Positions 33,913-42,449 of a DNA stretch of 64,000 bases are shown here, in pieces. Where the stretch lies: assembly GCF_004197395.1 (NCBI RefSeq), contig NZ_SELS01000039.1, positions 17,491-81,490 of the forward strand. The letters are read 5' to 3'. The first letter of the stretch is position 1, and each line of letters opens with the position of its first letter. The notes beneath the pieces were generated by a model. It ran no database searches. It had not been told where the DNA came from and saw nothing but the letters and a program-made list of their open reading frames with translations. The stretch is from Paraburkholderia sp. UYCP14C. GTDB taxonomy: Bacteria; Pseudomonadota; Gammaproteobacteria; Burkholderiales; Burkholderiaceae. The position numbers were made by a program, and so were the translations under genes.

Positions 33913-34233
33913 CTATTCGCCAACCGCCGCGGCGAATTCGCTGTAGTACTGCGTCTTCCTATGCAGAATCAGTTGCGCGAGAAAGTCGGCATCGTACGCG
34001 CGATGCAAATGGCTGTGATAACGCTCGATAAAAGCGGTGATTCGCGCCAACTCGCCATTGAACTCTTTGAGCATGTCGAGCGTCGCACGGTCCCAGCGAA
34101 ACCGCAGCCCCAGATCGCTGAACGCGGCATTGTAGGCGCTCAGATGCGCATCGTCGGGATGGTGTTCGTGTTCCACCGCCGCCGTGCGAGCGTTGCGTGT
34201 ACTGATACGGGATTCAACCGGAGCGTGGTTCAT
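33913..34233 (-). CDS. Conserved-looking small hypothetical protein (106 aa)
   Basis: ATG 34233 has a very good ribosome site (GAGGAGG, six bases). The product is soluble and mostly helical, with 'LSAYNAAFSDLGLRFRWDRATLD' split by acidic and His residues and ending 'TQYYSEFAAAVGE'. I recognise no named family. The motif ATAGTTAAAGTTT, shared with the oxlT/lysR and panE promoters, lies 67 bp upstream. That ties this unknown gene to the same regulon and makes a role in organic-acid metabolism possible. Confidence 0.7.
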   Translation of the reverse strand: MNHAPVESRISTRNARTAAVEHEHHPDDAHLSAYNAAFSDLGLRFRWDRATLDMLKEFNGELARITAFIERYHSHLHRAYDADFLAQLILHRKTQYYSEFAAAVGE

Positions 34234-34299
34234 GATCGGCCTCCTCGGCTCGCAAGTGAAAGAACTCGCTTGCAGCATCGAAGTCGCGATCGATTTGCA

Positions 34300-34312
34300 A
34301 TAGTTAAAGTTT
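34300..34312. promoter_or_regulatory. ATARTTAAAGTTT motif, copy 1 (candidate LysR site)
   Basis: ATAGTTAAAGTTT on the plus strand, 67 bp upstream of the small gene starting at 34233. The flanks form CAATA-N10-TATTG. It is identical over 13 bases to the copy upstream of panE (40728-40740) and 12 of 13 to that beside lysR. Confidence 0.5.
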
Positions 34313-34329
34313 TATTGGCTTTCCATAGC

Positions 34330-35277
34330 CTACGGCTTATGCACGCTCAGTTCCTTCACGCGCGTGATCTTTTCGATCAGATCGGCGCCTTCCTCCATCA
34401 GGAAGCGTTTGAAGGCGACGGCAACCGGCGGCAGACGCTTGTTCTTGCGGTGCACGACGTACCAGTTGAGCATGACCGGAAAGCTCTCGACGTCGAGCAC
34501 GACCAGATGACCGAGTTGCAATTCGAGGCTGATCGTATGGGCGGACAGAAACGCAATGCCCATTCCGGCAATGACCGCCTGCTTGATCGTTTCGGTGCTC
34601 TTGATCTCCATTGCAATCTTCAGATTGGACAGACGGCCGGCAAAACCCTCTTCCATCGAATTCCACGTATCCGAGCCGCGTTCGCGCACGATGAACGCTT
34701 CGTTCGCGAGTTGACTGAAGCGGATATTACGCTTGTGTGCAAGCGGATGAGTGGGCGCCGCGACGATCACGTACGGATGCGGCGCGAACGGTTCATTGGT
34801 CGCATCGGTTTCGTGCGGCGGACGCACCATGACCGCGAGGTCGGTCTGATTGGTCGCCAGTTGATGCAGCAGTTCTTCGCGGTTGTGCACCGCGAGATTC
34901 AGATCGACACCCGAATAGCGACGTGTGAATTCGGCGAGAAGGCGCGGAAAGAAATAGTCGCCGGCGCTGATCACGGCGACATTCAGCTTGCCACCGGAGA
35001 CACCCTTCAACTGACTCATCGCTTCGTCGACTTCATGGAACTGCTGCATGATCGCGCGGCTGTAGTGGAGCATTTCGGTGCCCGCCGGCGTCAGATAGAT
35101 CTTCTTGCCGAGCTGCTCGAACAGAGGCAGCCCCGCATGTTCCTCGAGTTGCCGGACCTGGGTGGAGACGGCCGGCTGAGTCAGATGCAATTCCTCGGCG
35201 GCGCGCGAAAAACTGAGGTGGCGCGCCACCGTTTCAAAGACCTTCAGTTGCCGCAGAGTTGCGTTGCGCATCGTCAT
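34330..35277 (-). CDS. LysR-family transcriptional regulator (CbbR-like)
   Basis: 315 residues from ATG 35277 (MTMRNATLRQLK); ATG 35271 is equally possible and no ribosome site decides. The HTH is 'LSFSRAAEELHLTQPAVSTQ', and the remainder is a CbbR/CysB-type substrate domain. An inverted repeat CATAAT-N11-ATTATG lies 29 bp upstream of its own start in the intergenic region shared with oxlT. It is very probably the activator of oxlT and, by the shared motif, of panE and the small gene at 33913. Confidence 0.9.
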   Translation of the reverse strand: MTMRNATLRQLKVFETVARHLSFSRAAEELHLTQPAVSTQVRQLEEHAGLPLFEQLGKKIYLTPAGTEMLHYSRAIMQQFHEVDEAMSQLKGVSGGKLNVAVISAGDYFFPRLLAEFTRRYSGVDLNLAVHNREELLHQLATNQTDLAVMVRPPHETDATNEPFAPHPYVIVAAPTHPLAHKRNIRFSQLANEAFIVRERGSDTWNSMEEGFAGRLSNLKIAMEIKSTETIKQAVIAGMGIAFLSAHTISLELQLGHLVVLDVESFPVMLNWYVVHRKNKRLPPVAVAFKRFLMEEGADLIEKITRVKELSVHKP

Positions 35278-35654
35278 GGTCGATGTATAAGGAAACGTGA
35301 ATCCACATAATAACAAACTTTAATTATGAGTAATTCAGCAATGACCCTAGCATGAAACGTATAAGAAGCCGAATAGCCGCTACTCCATTTCCGGGTTAAC
35401 GCATAGATATGTGGTGTGGCGGACGCAATAGAGAGGAATAAGCTGTAATGCTTACCGACCCGAAGTGTGGCTCTGGTCGAAATAAAGAAAGAACTTTATA
35501 GAAAAGACGGGTTCGGGGGATCAGCGGAAACATCAAAAGTATCAATTGAGATTTTTCCCGAATAGTGAAGTTCTCGGGCCATAACGATAAGGCGGGACGC
35601 ATCCAGCGCGGCGCGTAAGCCGGCTGCACTAAATAAATAGTGGAGACAAGGCTC
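35278..35654. other. 377-bp divergent control region lysR-oxlT
   Basis: Contains the LysR-type inverted repeat (35306-35328) near the lysR end. The remainder is AT-richer than the coding DNA (35340-35640), consistent with the oxlT promoter and leader. GGAGAC lies ten bases before the oxlT ATG. No gene is seen. Confidence 0.45.
35306..35328. promoter_or_regulatory. LysR-type operator CATAAT-N11-ATTATG (motif copy 2)
   Basis: Perfect six-base arms separated by 11 bases, the classic T-N11-A box. The minus strand reads ATAATTAAAGTTT (35327-35315), matching the motif upstream of panE and of the small gene. It lies 29 bp from the lysR start and about 330 bp from oxlT, so it is an autoregulatory/recognition site. 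Confidence 0.7.
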
Positions 35655-37004
35655 ATGGACGATATCACCCAGCAATCGACTACCCGTATGTCCTGGCGTA
35701 ACCGATGGTGGCAACTCGTCATCGGCATGGTATGCATGGCGCTGGTGGCGAATCTGCAATATGCGTGGACGCTTTTCGTGGCCCCTATGCATGCGCGGCA
35801 TCACTGGAGCGAGGCGTCGATCCAGCTCGCGTTCTCGATCTTCATTCTCACGGAGACGTGGCTCGTGCCGTTCGAGGGCTGGCTCGTCGATCGATTCGGG
35901 CCACGACCTGTGGTGGCAGCCGGTGCGGTATGCGCGGGCTTGTCGTGGATTCTCAATTCGTACGCTACGACACTCGGCATGTTGTATTTCGCCGCGGTGA
36001 TCGGCGGGATAGGCGCAGGCGGTGTGTATGGAACATGTGTGGGCAATGCGCTCAAATGGTTTCCCGACCGGCGCGGTCTCGCCGCGGGTTTGACGGCCGC
36101 GGGCTTTGGCGCGGGCGCGGCGCTGACGGTGATTCCAATTGCCAACATGATTACGCGCCGCGGCTATGAAGAGACGTTCCTGTTCTTCGGCATCGTGCAA
36201 GGCGTGAGCATTCTGCTGCTCGCGATGCTATTGACGCGGCCGATCCTGCGTCAGCAAGGAGTACGCAAGAGCCGCTTCGCGGTGTCGAAAGTCGATTTCA
36301 CCTCGCGCCAGATGATCAGAACGCCAGTGTTCTGGGTGATCTATCTGTCGTTCGTCGCGGTCGCGGCAGGCGGTTTGATGGCAACCGCGCAGATCGGCCC
36401 GATCGCGAAAGACTGGGGTATAGCGCGCATTCCGATGTCGGTCTTCGGCGCGACGCTGCCGCTGCTGACCCTCACGCTGTCGATCGACAATATCTTCAAC
36501 GGCTTGACGCGTCCGCTGTGCGGCTTCATCTCCGACAAGATCGGCCGTGAAAACACGATGTTCGTGATCTTCATCGGCGAGGGGCTCGCGTTGCTCGGCA
36601 TGATGCAGTTCGGCAGCAATCCTTATGCGTTCATGGTCTTTGCCGCGCTGATCTTCCTGTTCTGGGGCGAGATCTTCTCGATCTTTCCGGCGACTTGCGC
36701 GGATACGTTCGGCAGCAAGTACGCGGCCGCCAATGCAGGCACGTTGTACACCGCGAAGGGGACGGCTTCATTGCTGGTGCCGATCGCATCCGTACTCGCG
36801 GCGACGGGCGGCTGGAACCTCGTCTTCATCGTGTCCGCCGTCATTACGATTGCAGCCGGCATTTCCGCAAAGTTCATTCTCGAGCCGATGCGCGCACGTT
36901 GGATCGAATCGCACAATGAACCTCAGGGCGCGCTGGCCGTCGCGGGTCATGGCAACGGCAATGCGTCGCGAATGAGTCACTGGCCCGAACAGTCCGGCGA
37001 ATAA
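35655..37004 (+). CDS. oxlT: Oxalate/formate antiporter (OxlT-type MFS)
   Basis: 449 residues from ATG 35655 (MDDITQQSTT). 12 helices, with OFA-family loops 'LVDRFGPRPVVAAGAV' and 'FISDKIGRENTMFV'. Both charged residues that bind oxalate in Oxalobacter OxlT have counterparts: Arg286 in 'NGLTRPLCGF' (OxlT Arg272) and Lys368 in 'LYTAKGTASL' (OxlT Lys355). It should exchange external oxalate for formate made inside by FRC plus decarboxylation. It is divergent from a LysR regulator and followed by a second LysR gene. Confidence 0.9.
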   Translation: MDDITQQSTTRMSWRNRWWQLVIGMVCMALVANLQYAWTLFVAPMHARHHWSEASIQLAFSIFILTETWLVPFEGWLVDRFGPRPVVAAGAVCAGLSWILNSYATTLGMLYFAAVIGGIGAGGVYGTCVGNALKWFPDRRGLAAGLTAAGFGAGAALTVIPIANMITRRGYEETFLFFGIVQGVSILLLAMLLTRPILRQQGVRKSRFAVSKVDFTSRQMIRTPVFWVIYLSFVAVAAGGLMATAQIGPIAKDWGIARIPMSVFGATLPLLTLTLSIDNIFNGLTRPLCGFISDKIGRENTMFVIFIGEGLALLGMMQFGSNPYAFMVFAALIFLFWGEIFSIFPATCADTFGSKYAAANAGTLYTAKGTASLLVPIASVLAATGGWNLVFIVSAVITIAAGISAKFILEPMRARWIESHNEPQGALAVAGHGNGNASRMSHWPEQSGE

Positions 37005-37034
37005 GCTGAGCATCGCGCGCCCGGAACGGATGTC

Positions 37035-38018
37035 ATGAATGTTTCGCTGCAGCAGCTCAAGGTATTCGTCGCGGTCGCGCGCGAGCGCAGTTTCACGCGC
37101 GCGGCGCGCGAATTCGATCTGACGCAGTCGGCCATAAGCCGTTGTGTTCGTGAACTGGAAGATGCGGTCGAATTGAAACTGTTCGATCGCACGACACGCC
37201 AGGTCGAACTGACGAATGCGGGTGCGAGTCTCGAGAGAAGAATCGGCCGGCTGCTGGATGAAATCGAATTGACACTGCTCGAAGAGCGCGCCGCTTATGA
37301 CGGACACACGGGAGTCGTCTTATTCGCGAGTAATCCGGTGTTGTCATCGGGCTGGGTGCCGCGGGCTTTGGCGCAGTGCGCGTCGGTCTTTCCCGAGCTG
37401 GTCGTGTCGGTCAAGGATCAGCCTCAAAGCAGCGTGCTGGCCAGTGTCGAGCAGGGCGAGGCGGATTTCGGCGCGGTCTGCGTGACCGTACCCGTCGATA
37501 GTCCTCTGTTACATGCTCAAGTACTTTTCACCACGCCGCTGCATGCGGTACTTCCGTCCACCCATCCGCTGGCGCGGCACGACAGCATCGGATGGCACGC
37601 GTTGCGTGAGTATCCGCTGATAACGCTGAATGCCGATACTGGCATGCGCGCCGCGCTCGAGCCGGTGCTCACCGCGAACGAATTGAAACGCCGGCCGTTG
37701 CAGGAACTGGGACACGTCGGGGCGGTAGCACGCATGGTCGAATTGGGTCTTGGTGTCGGCGTATTGCCTGTCGATGCGCATTGGCCTTCGGCGGGCGCTT
37801 CGTTGGTGAGTCGTCCGCTGATGCCCGAAACGACATTGACGACCGTACTCGTGCACCGCAGGAATCGCTCGCTTCGTCCCAATGCGGCTGCTGCGTGGGC
37901 GCAGTTCGTCGCATCGACGACCGATCATTTGCGTATCGCGGACGCAGGGCCTGCCGCCGCGGCCACGCAAAGCCTTGACTGGCAGTCCGTGCGACAAAGC
38001 CTGTTGCCAGAGCAATAG
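37035..38018 (+). CDS. LysR-family transcriptional regulator
   Basis: 327 residues. The HTH is 'RSFTRAAREFDLTQSAISRC', followed by a typical LysR substrate domain ('VLASVEQGEADFGAVCV'). It starts 30 bp after oxlT and runs in the same direction as the following aldehyde dehydrogenase, 89 bp downstream. It may control that gene or be co-transcribed with oxlT. The C-terminal 30 residues are an unconserved Ala/Gln tail. Confidence 0.88.
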   Translation: MNVSLQQLKVFVAVARERSFTRAAREFDLTQSAISRCVRELEDAVELKLFDRTTRQVELTNAGASLERRIGRLLDEIELTLLEERAAYDGHTGVVLFASNPVLSSGWVPRALAQCASVFPELVVSVKDQPQSSVLASVEQGEADFGAVCVTVPVDSPLLHAQVLFTTPLHAVLPSTHPLARHDSIGWHALREYPLITLNADTGMRAALEPVLTANELKRRPLQELGHVGAVARMVELGLGVGVLPVDAHWPSAGASLVSRPLMPETTLTTVLVHRRNRSLRPNAAAAWAQFVASTTDHLRIADAGPAAAATQSLDWQSVRQSLLPEQ

Positions 38019-38107
38019 ATAGGGGGTGACCGAACAGTTCGCGCAATGCGCGGCATTCGATCGATGCGCCGCCAGTCAGCCACATAACGTCCTACTCAAG
38101 GAGCTTC

Positions 38108-39562
38108 ATGATGGAAATGCAGACCGACCTCAGGCAACATGATCTGCTGATCGACGGCAAGCGCGTGCCGCCAGGCACCGGCGAATATTCCGTCGATATC
38201 AACCCCGCGACCGAGGAGCCGATTGCACTGGTCGCGCAAGGGAGTGCCGCCGACGTCGATGCCGCGGTGCGCGCCGCGCGTGCCGCATTGAAAGTGTGGA
38301 ACTCGATTCGGGCCGCCGAACGCGGCCGCATTCTTCAACGGCTCGCAACGCTGATGCGCGAGAACATGGAAGAACTCACCGCGCTCGAAAGCCTCGACGG
38401 CGGCAAGCCGATTGCCGCGGTGATGCGTCAGGACGTGCCCGCCGCGATCGATACCGTCGAATACTACGCAGGCTGGTGCGACAAGATCAACGGTCAGGTG
38501 ATGCCGACACGTCCCGATGCACTGACTTATACGTTGCGCGAGCCGGTCGGCGTGGTCGCCGCAATCGTGCCGTGGAATTTCCCGCTGATGATCGGCATGT
38601 GGAAGATCGCGCCCGCGCTCGCCTGCGGGTGCACGCTGATCGTCAAGCCTGCCGAGATCACACCGCTCACGGCGTTGCGAATCGGCGAGCTGGCGCTCGA
38701 AGCGGGCGTGCCGCCTGGCGTGCTCAATATCGTCACCGGAAAGGGCAGTGTGGTGGGCGACGCGCTGGTCTCCCATCCCGGCATCGACAAAGTCACGTTC
38801 ACCGGTTCGCCGTCGGTCGGACGAGGCATTCTGCAGGGCGCTGCCGGCAACTTCAAACGCGTGACGCTGGAGCTCGGCGGCAAGTCGGCCAACGTGATCT
38901 TTGCCGACGCGAATCTCGACAATGCGGTGCGAGCCGCGGCGTCCGGCATATTCTTCAATACGGGCCAGGTGTGTTCCGCCGGATCGCGGATCCTCGCGCA
39001 TCGCGACGTGTACGACGAAGTGGTCGAGCGTCTGGCCACGCGCGCGAAGTCCATCAAGGTCGGCGATCCGTCGCTGCGCGAAACGTCGATGGGACCGCTG
39101 ATTTCGGCCGCGCAAATGAAGACCGTTCTGAGTTATGTCGACACAGGACGCTCGGAAGGCGCATCGCTCGTGACCGGCGGCGCGCGCGTCGGCAATCGCG
39201 GCTTTTTCGTCGAGCCGACCGTGTTCGCGAATGTCGAGCACGAAATGCGCATTTCGCAGGAGGAGATCTTCGGTCCCGTGGCGAGCGTCATCCGGTTCGA
39301 CGACGAAGCGGACGCGATCAGAATCGCCAACGGCACGTCATATAGTCTCGCGGCCGGGGTGTGGAGCGCGGACCTGAGCCGCGTGCATCGCGTGGCGCGC
39401 GATCTGAAGGCGGGCACGGTGTGGATCAATACCTACGGCTATACGGACGTGCGTTTGCCTTGGGGTGGTGCCGGAGATTCGGGCTTCGGTCGCGAGCATG
39501 GCGATGTTGCGATCGAGAACTTCACGGAACCGAAGGCGGTCTGGGTGGCGATCGATCAATAG
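38108..39562 (+). CDS. NAD(P)-dependent aldehyde dehydrogenase
   Basis: 484 residues; AAGGAG precedes two adjacent ATGs (38108, 38111). Catalytic Glu255 in 'LELGGKS' and Cys289 in 'NTGQVCSAGSR' are present, as is 'IVPWNFPLMIGMWKIAPAL'. It resembles betaine/gamma-aminobutyraldehyde-type dehydrogenases. In the oxalate island a substrate such as glycolaldehyde, glyoxylate or another small aldehyde is possible but unproven. It ends convergently with panE at a strong bidirectional terminator. Confidence 0.92.
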   Translation: MMEMQTDLRQHDLLIDGKRVPPGTGEYSVDINPATEEPIALVAQGSAADVDAAVRAARAALKVWNSIRAAERGRILQRLATLMRENMEELTALESLDGGKPIAAVMRQDVPAAIDTVEYYAGWCDKINGQVMPTRPDALTYTLREPVGVVAAIVPWNFPLMIGMWKIAPALACGCTLIVKPAEITPLTALRIGELALEAGVPPGVLNIVTGKGSVVGDALVSHPGIDKVTFTGSPSVGRGILQGAAGNFKRVTLELGGKSANVIFADANLDNAVRAAASGIFFNTGQVCSAGSRILAHRDVYDEVVERLATRAKSIKVGDPSLRETSMGPLISAAQMKTVLSYVDTGRSEGASLVTGGARVGNRGFFVEPTVFANVEHEMRISQEEIFGPVASVIRFDDEADAIRIANGTSYSLAAGVWSADLSRVHRVARDLKAGTVWINTYGYTDVRLPWGGAGDSGFGREHGDVAIENFTEPKAVWVAIDQ

Positions 39563-39574
39563 GCTCCAATGAGA

Positions 39575-39607
39575 AAAAGGATCGGATGCATCGCATCCGA
39601 TCCTTTT
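39575..39607. terminator. Bidirectional intrinsic terminator, 15-bp perfect stem
   Basis: AAAAGGATCGGATGC and GCATCCGATCCTTTT flank a three-base loop. The A-run and T-run make it a terminator on both strands. It sits between the convergent ends of the aldehyde dehydrogenase (39562) and panE-like (39649) genes. Confidence 0.9.
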
Positions 39608-39648
39608 ATTCATGTTGCAGGACGAAACAGGAACTTACCAGTACCCGC

Positions 39649-40626
39649 TCAATTGCCCTGCAAAGCCATCTTCTCGCGCAGTTTGATCAGCGCCAGCACG
39701 ACGTCGATCGTGGGTGTCGGTTCCGCAACGAGTCGGCCCATTTCCTGCACGACGGTCAACAGAGGATCGATTTCCATCGGCCGGCGGTTCTCCAGATCGA
39801 CGAGCGTCGATGTCTTGTGCGCACCGACCGCGCCCGCGCCATCAATCCGCTTTTCCACATCGACGCGAAAGTGCACGCCGAATTGATCCGCGATGCGCTT
39901 TGCTTCGAGCATCATCGTGCGTGAGACCGCGCGCGTGCCCGGGTCGCTCGTGAGTACATCAAGCGTTGCATGCGTCAATGCGCTAATCGGGTTGAAGCAC
40001 AGGTTGCCCCACAGCTTGAGCCAGATCTCGTCGCGAATGTTGTCGCGAATCGGCGCTTCGAATCCGGCTGCCTGCATGATGTCGTGCAATTGCTGAATGC
40101 GCGGGGTGCGCTCGCCACTCGGTTCGCCAATGGGAAACTTCTTGCCGTACACGTGTTTGATCACCCCCGGCTCGACGATTTCCGCCGCCGGATAGAGTAC
40201 GCAGCCAATCGCGCGTTCGGGTCCGAGCCTGGTCCATTGCGAACCGTCGGGGTCGACACTCGTGAGGCGTGTGCCGGCAAAGCGCCCGCCATGCTGATAG
40301 AAGTACCAATAGGGAATGCCGTTGACGCCGGTGACGATCGCCGTGTGCTTGCCGAGCAGCGGTTGCATCGTATCGACCACACCAGGCAGCGAATGTGCTT
40401 TCAGCGTGATGATGACGAAATCCTGGACGCCGAGTTCGCGTGGATCGGACGTGCAACGCACCGGCGCGCTGAAGGTTTCGCCGTCCATGATGAGGCGCGC
40501 GCCGCGTTCACGCATGGCCGCCAGATGCGGGCCGCGCGCAATGAAGCTGACGTCCGCGCCGGCGCGTGCCAGTTGCACGCCCATCAAACCGCCAATCGCT
40601 CCCGCTCCGAAGATGCAGATCTTCAT
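39649..40626 (-). CDS. PanE-family (ketopantoate reductase-like) oxidoreductase, candidate oxalyl-CoA reductase
   Basis: 325 residues from ATG 40626, with CGGAG eight bases upstream. The N-terminal NADP site is GAGAIGG (7-13), and the catalytic Lys/Asn pair lies in 'EIWLKLWGNLCFNPISALT'. True PanE makes pantoate. However, a PanE-family protein (PanE2) of Methylobacterium extorquens was reported to reduce oxalyl-CoA to glyoxylate, and this copy sits in an oxalate island. The ATAGTTAAAGTTT motif 102 bp upstream links it to the LysR/oxlT control region. A housekeeping role in pantothenate synthesis is less likely because no panB/panC is near. Confidence 0.78.
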   Translation of the reverse strand: MKICIFGAGAIGGLMGVQLARAGADVSFIARGPHLAAMRERGARLIMDGETFSAPVRCTSDPRELGVQDFVIITLKAHSLPGVVDTMQPLLGKHTAIVTGVNGIPYWYFYQHGGRFAGTRLTSVDPDGSQWTRLGPERAIGCVLYPAAEIVEPGVIKHVYGKKFPIGEPSGERTPRIQQLHDIMQAAGFEAPIRDNIRDEIWLKLWGNLCFNPISALTHATLDVLTSDPGTRAVSRTMMLEAKRIADQFGVHFRVDVEKRIDGAGAVGAHKTSTLVDLENRRPMEIDPLLTVVQEMGRLVAEPTPTIDVVLALIKLREKMALQGN

Positions 40627-40727
40627 GATGTCGCTCCGTGACGATGAAAAAGCCGTTCGCCCAATGCCGCAATGCACCGCTTCGCGGCCGGTCACGGTTC
40701 GAGCATAAAGTGGAGCGACGAACGCTG

Positions 40728-40740
40728 ATAGTTAAAGTTT
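40728..40740. promoter_or_regulatory. ATARTTAAAGTTT motif, copy 3 (upstream of panE-like gene)
   Basis: ATAGTTAAAGTTT, identical to the copy at 34300-34312, located 102 bp before the panE-like start on the plus strand. An AT-rich tract (tgtattagctattcgttatg) adjoins it at 40749-40768. Confidence 0.5.
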
Positions 40741-40818
40741 CTCGGTCGATGTATTAGCTATTCGTTATGAAAGACCGCGAGGCAAATGCAGCATTGACTG
40801 CCTGAAAGCCTCGCTACG

Positions 40819-41451
40819 TTACCCGCGCCGAACCAGCAGAAAACTCACGCCGATCGCCGCGAGAAATCCACCGCAGCAGCGATTGAACCAGCGGCGGATC
40901 TTCGCGCGCATCAGCCACTTGCCGAGATACATGCCGGCCCACGAATACACTGCAATCGCAACCCATTCGAGTACCAGAAAGCTTGCGCCGAGCGCGGCGA
41001 ATTGCGGCAGTATCGGCTGCGCGACGTCGACGAATTGCGGCAGGAACGCGGTAAAAACCAGAATCGCCTTGGGATTGCCCGCCGCGACGAAAAACTCGTG
41101 CCGTGCAATGCGCGTGAGCGCAGCCTCCTGGGCTTGCGACGTATCGATAGCGGGTGCGTCGCTGCGCCACAACTGGATCGCGAGCCAGATCAGATAAGCG
41201 GCGCCCGCGAGCTTGATCGCGAGGAAGGTCCACTCGGACGCATGCAGCACGACGGCGAGGCCGGTCGCGGCGAGCGCGAGCATCATCGCGAAGGCGAGCA
41301 GCCGGCCCGTGCCGCCGACGAACGCCTTCATGAAGCCATGACGCGCGGCCACGTTGATCGAAAGCAGGTTATTGGGCCCGGGTGCGAGGTTGATGGCGAA
41401 GCAGGCGGGCAAAAAGAACAGCCAGGCGGTAAGAGACATGACGGTTTGCAT
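40819..41451 (-). CDS. LysE/RhtB-family amino-acid exporter
   Basis: 210 residues from ATG 41451 (MQTVMSLTAW); ATG 41439 is also possible. Five to six membrane helices, with the LysE family signature 'INLAPGPNNLLSINVAARHG' and 'GNPKAILVFTAFLPQFVD'. It should export an amino acid or homoserine-lactone-like compound across the inner membrane. No regulator gene is attached. A second, different LysE-family gene lies at 43205. Confidence 0.88.
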   Translation of the reverse strand: MQTVMSLTAWLFFLPACFAINLAPGPNNLLSINVAARHGFMKAFVGGTGRLLAFAMMLALAATGLAVVLHASEWTFLAIKLAGAAYLIWLAIQLWRSDAPAIDTSQAQEAALTRIARHEFFVAAGNPKAILVFTAFLPQFVDVAQPILPQFAALGASFLVLEWVAIAVYSWAGMYLGKWLMRAKIRRWFNRCCGGFLAAIGVSFLLVRRG

Positions 41452-41548
41452 TCCAAACGGGAGGTCACCTGGTATCGCGCGGCGGATCACGCGCGATGCG
41501 TTACCGGGATTGTAGCGAAATCCCGCCGCCCCTCGGCCGGCCGTGTGC

Positions 41549-42130
41549 TCAGTTCACCGCCTTGATAAAGCCGGGATCGCCGATCAACGTATCGACGCTG
41601 AGCTTGACGGTGTCTTCGATCGCGATCGTATTGCTGGTGAATTTCGGCGACTTCTGCTTCACGGTGCGCGTGGTCGTGTACATGACTTTCTGGGTCGCCG
41701 CATCGATGACCACGTAGTGCATCCTGAGCGTCCACAGCGCCGGCGAGCGCGTATCGTCCACCGTGAACGTTTCAATGCTGCCGCTGAGCACGCGTTTGTT
41801 GTCGTCGATGCGGAAACCGGCCACTCGCAGGCTATTTGCGACGCCATTACGCACGACGAGGCTGATGTCGTCCTTCAGCACGAGCCCGGTCATGCCGGTG
41901 TTTTCGATGCGGTTCGGCGAGATGTGACCTTCGCGCGCGGGCAGATACGTGAACTCGCTCGCGGGGGCGACGCTGAGCGAGCCGGTGCCGTGGGTCTTCG
42001 CGTGCGTCGCGCTGGCGCTGCTGTTCAGCCCGAACCATGACCACGAGCACGCGGACAGCAGCATGGGCAGCAGTACGGCGCCGCAGCCCTTGAGCACGAC
42101 GAATCTCAGCGGCGAACGGGTAGCAGCCAT
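41549..42130 (-). CDS. Putative lipoprotein, about 193 aa
   Basis: The ATG at 42130 is chosen because it gives a perfect lipoprotein signal: a basic start, a hydrophobic stretch and the lipobox LLSAC with Cys at residue 28. Upstream in-frame ATGs (up to 42277) add only unlikely sequence, and no start has a good ribosome site. The mature part is beta-rich with 'VVRNGVANSLRVAGFRIDD' and 'SVDTLIGDPGFIKAVN', suggestive of the YajG/outer-membrane assembly-like lipoprotein type. Function unknown. Confidence 0.75.
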   Translation of the reverse strand: MAATRSPLRFVVLKGCGAVLLPMLLSACSWSWFGLNSSASATHAKTHGTGSLSVAPASEFTYLPAREGHISPNRIENTGMTGLVLKDDISLVVRNGVANSLRVAGFRIDDNKRVLSGSIETFTVDDTRSPALWTLRMHYVVIDAATQKVMYTTTRTVKQKSPKFTSNTIAIEDTVKLSVDTLIGDPGFIKAVN

Positions 42131-42449
42131 GCGGGAGAGAGCGGCGGTCGAAGTCAGAGGAGTTGCCCTTTCAAGTGGAGTCATCCCGGTGGAGAACAGC
42201 ATGGTAGCAGCGAACCGGACCGTCGAACCTTCAAACGGGCTCTGGGCGGTTCCGGGCCCGCTGAACCCGGCCATCATAACGGGCCGCGCTAGCCAACGAT
42301 ATCGGGGCTACGCCCGAAGGACGCTCGAGCCTGGCTTGCGCGCATGACGATAACCGTTGCAGATGAGAACAATGTGAAGCCCGATCGCTCGTACCGCACG
42401 TCCGAGGCGTTGTCGGAATTCTCCCGCGTCGGGCTTGGACTCGAGCCGC

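Noticed and set aside
34304-34312. TAAAGTTT in the repeated motif read as a sigma-28 -35 box
   Set aside because: At none of the three sites does a GCCGATAA-like -10 box occur 11 bases downstream, so a flagellar promoter is not supported.
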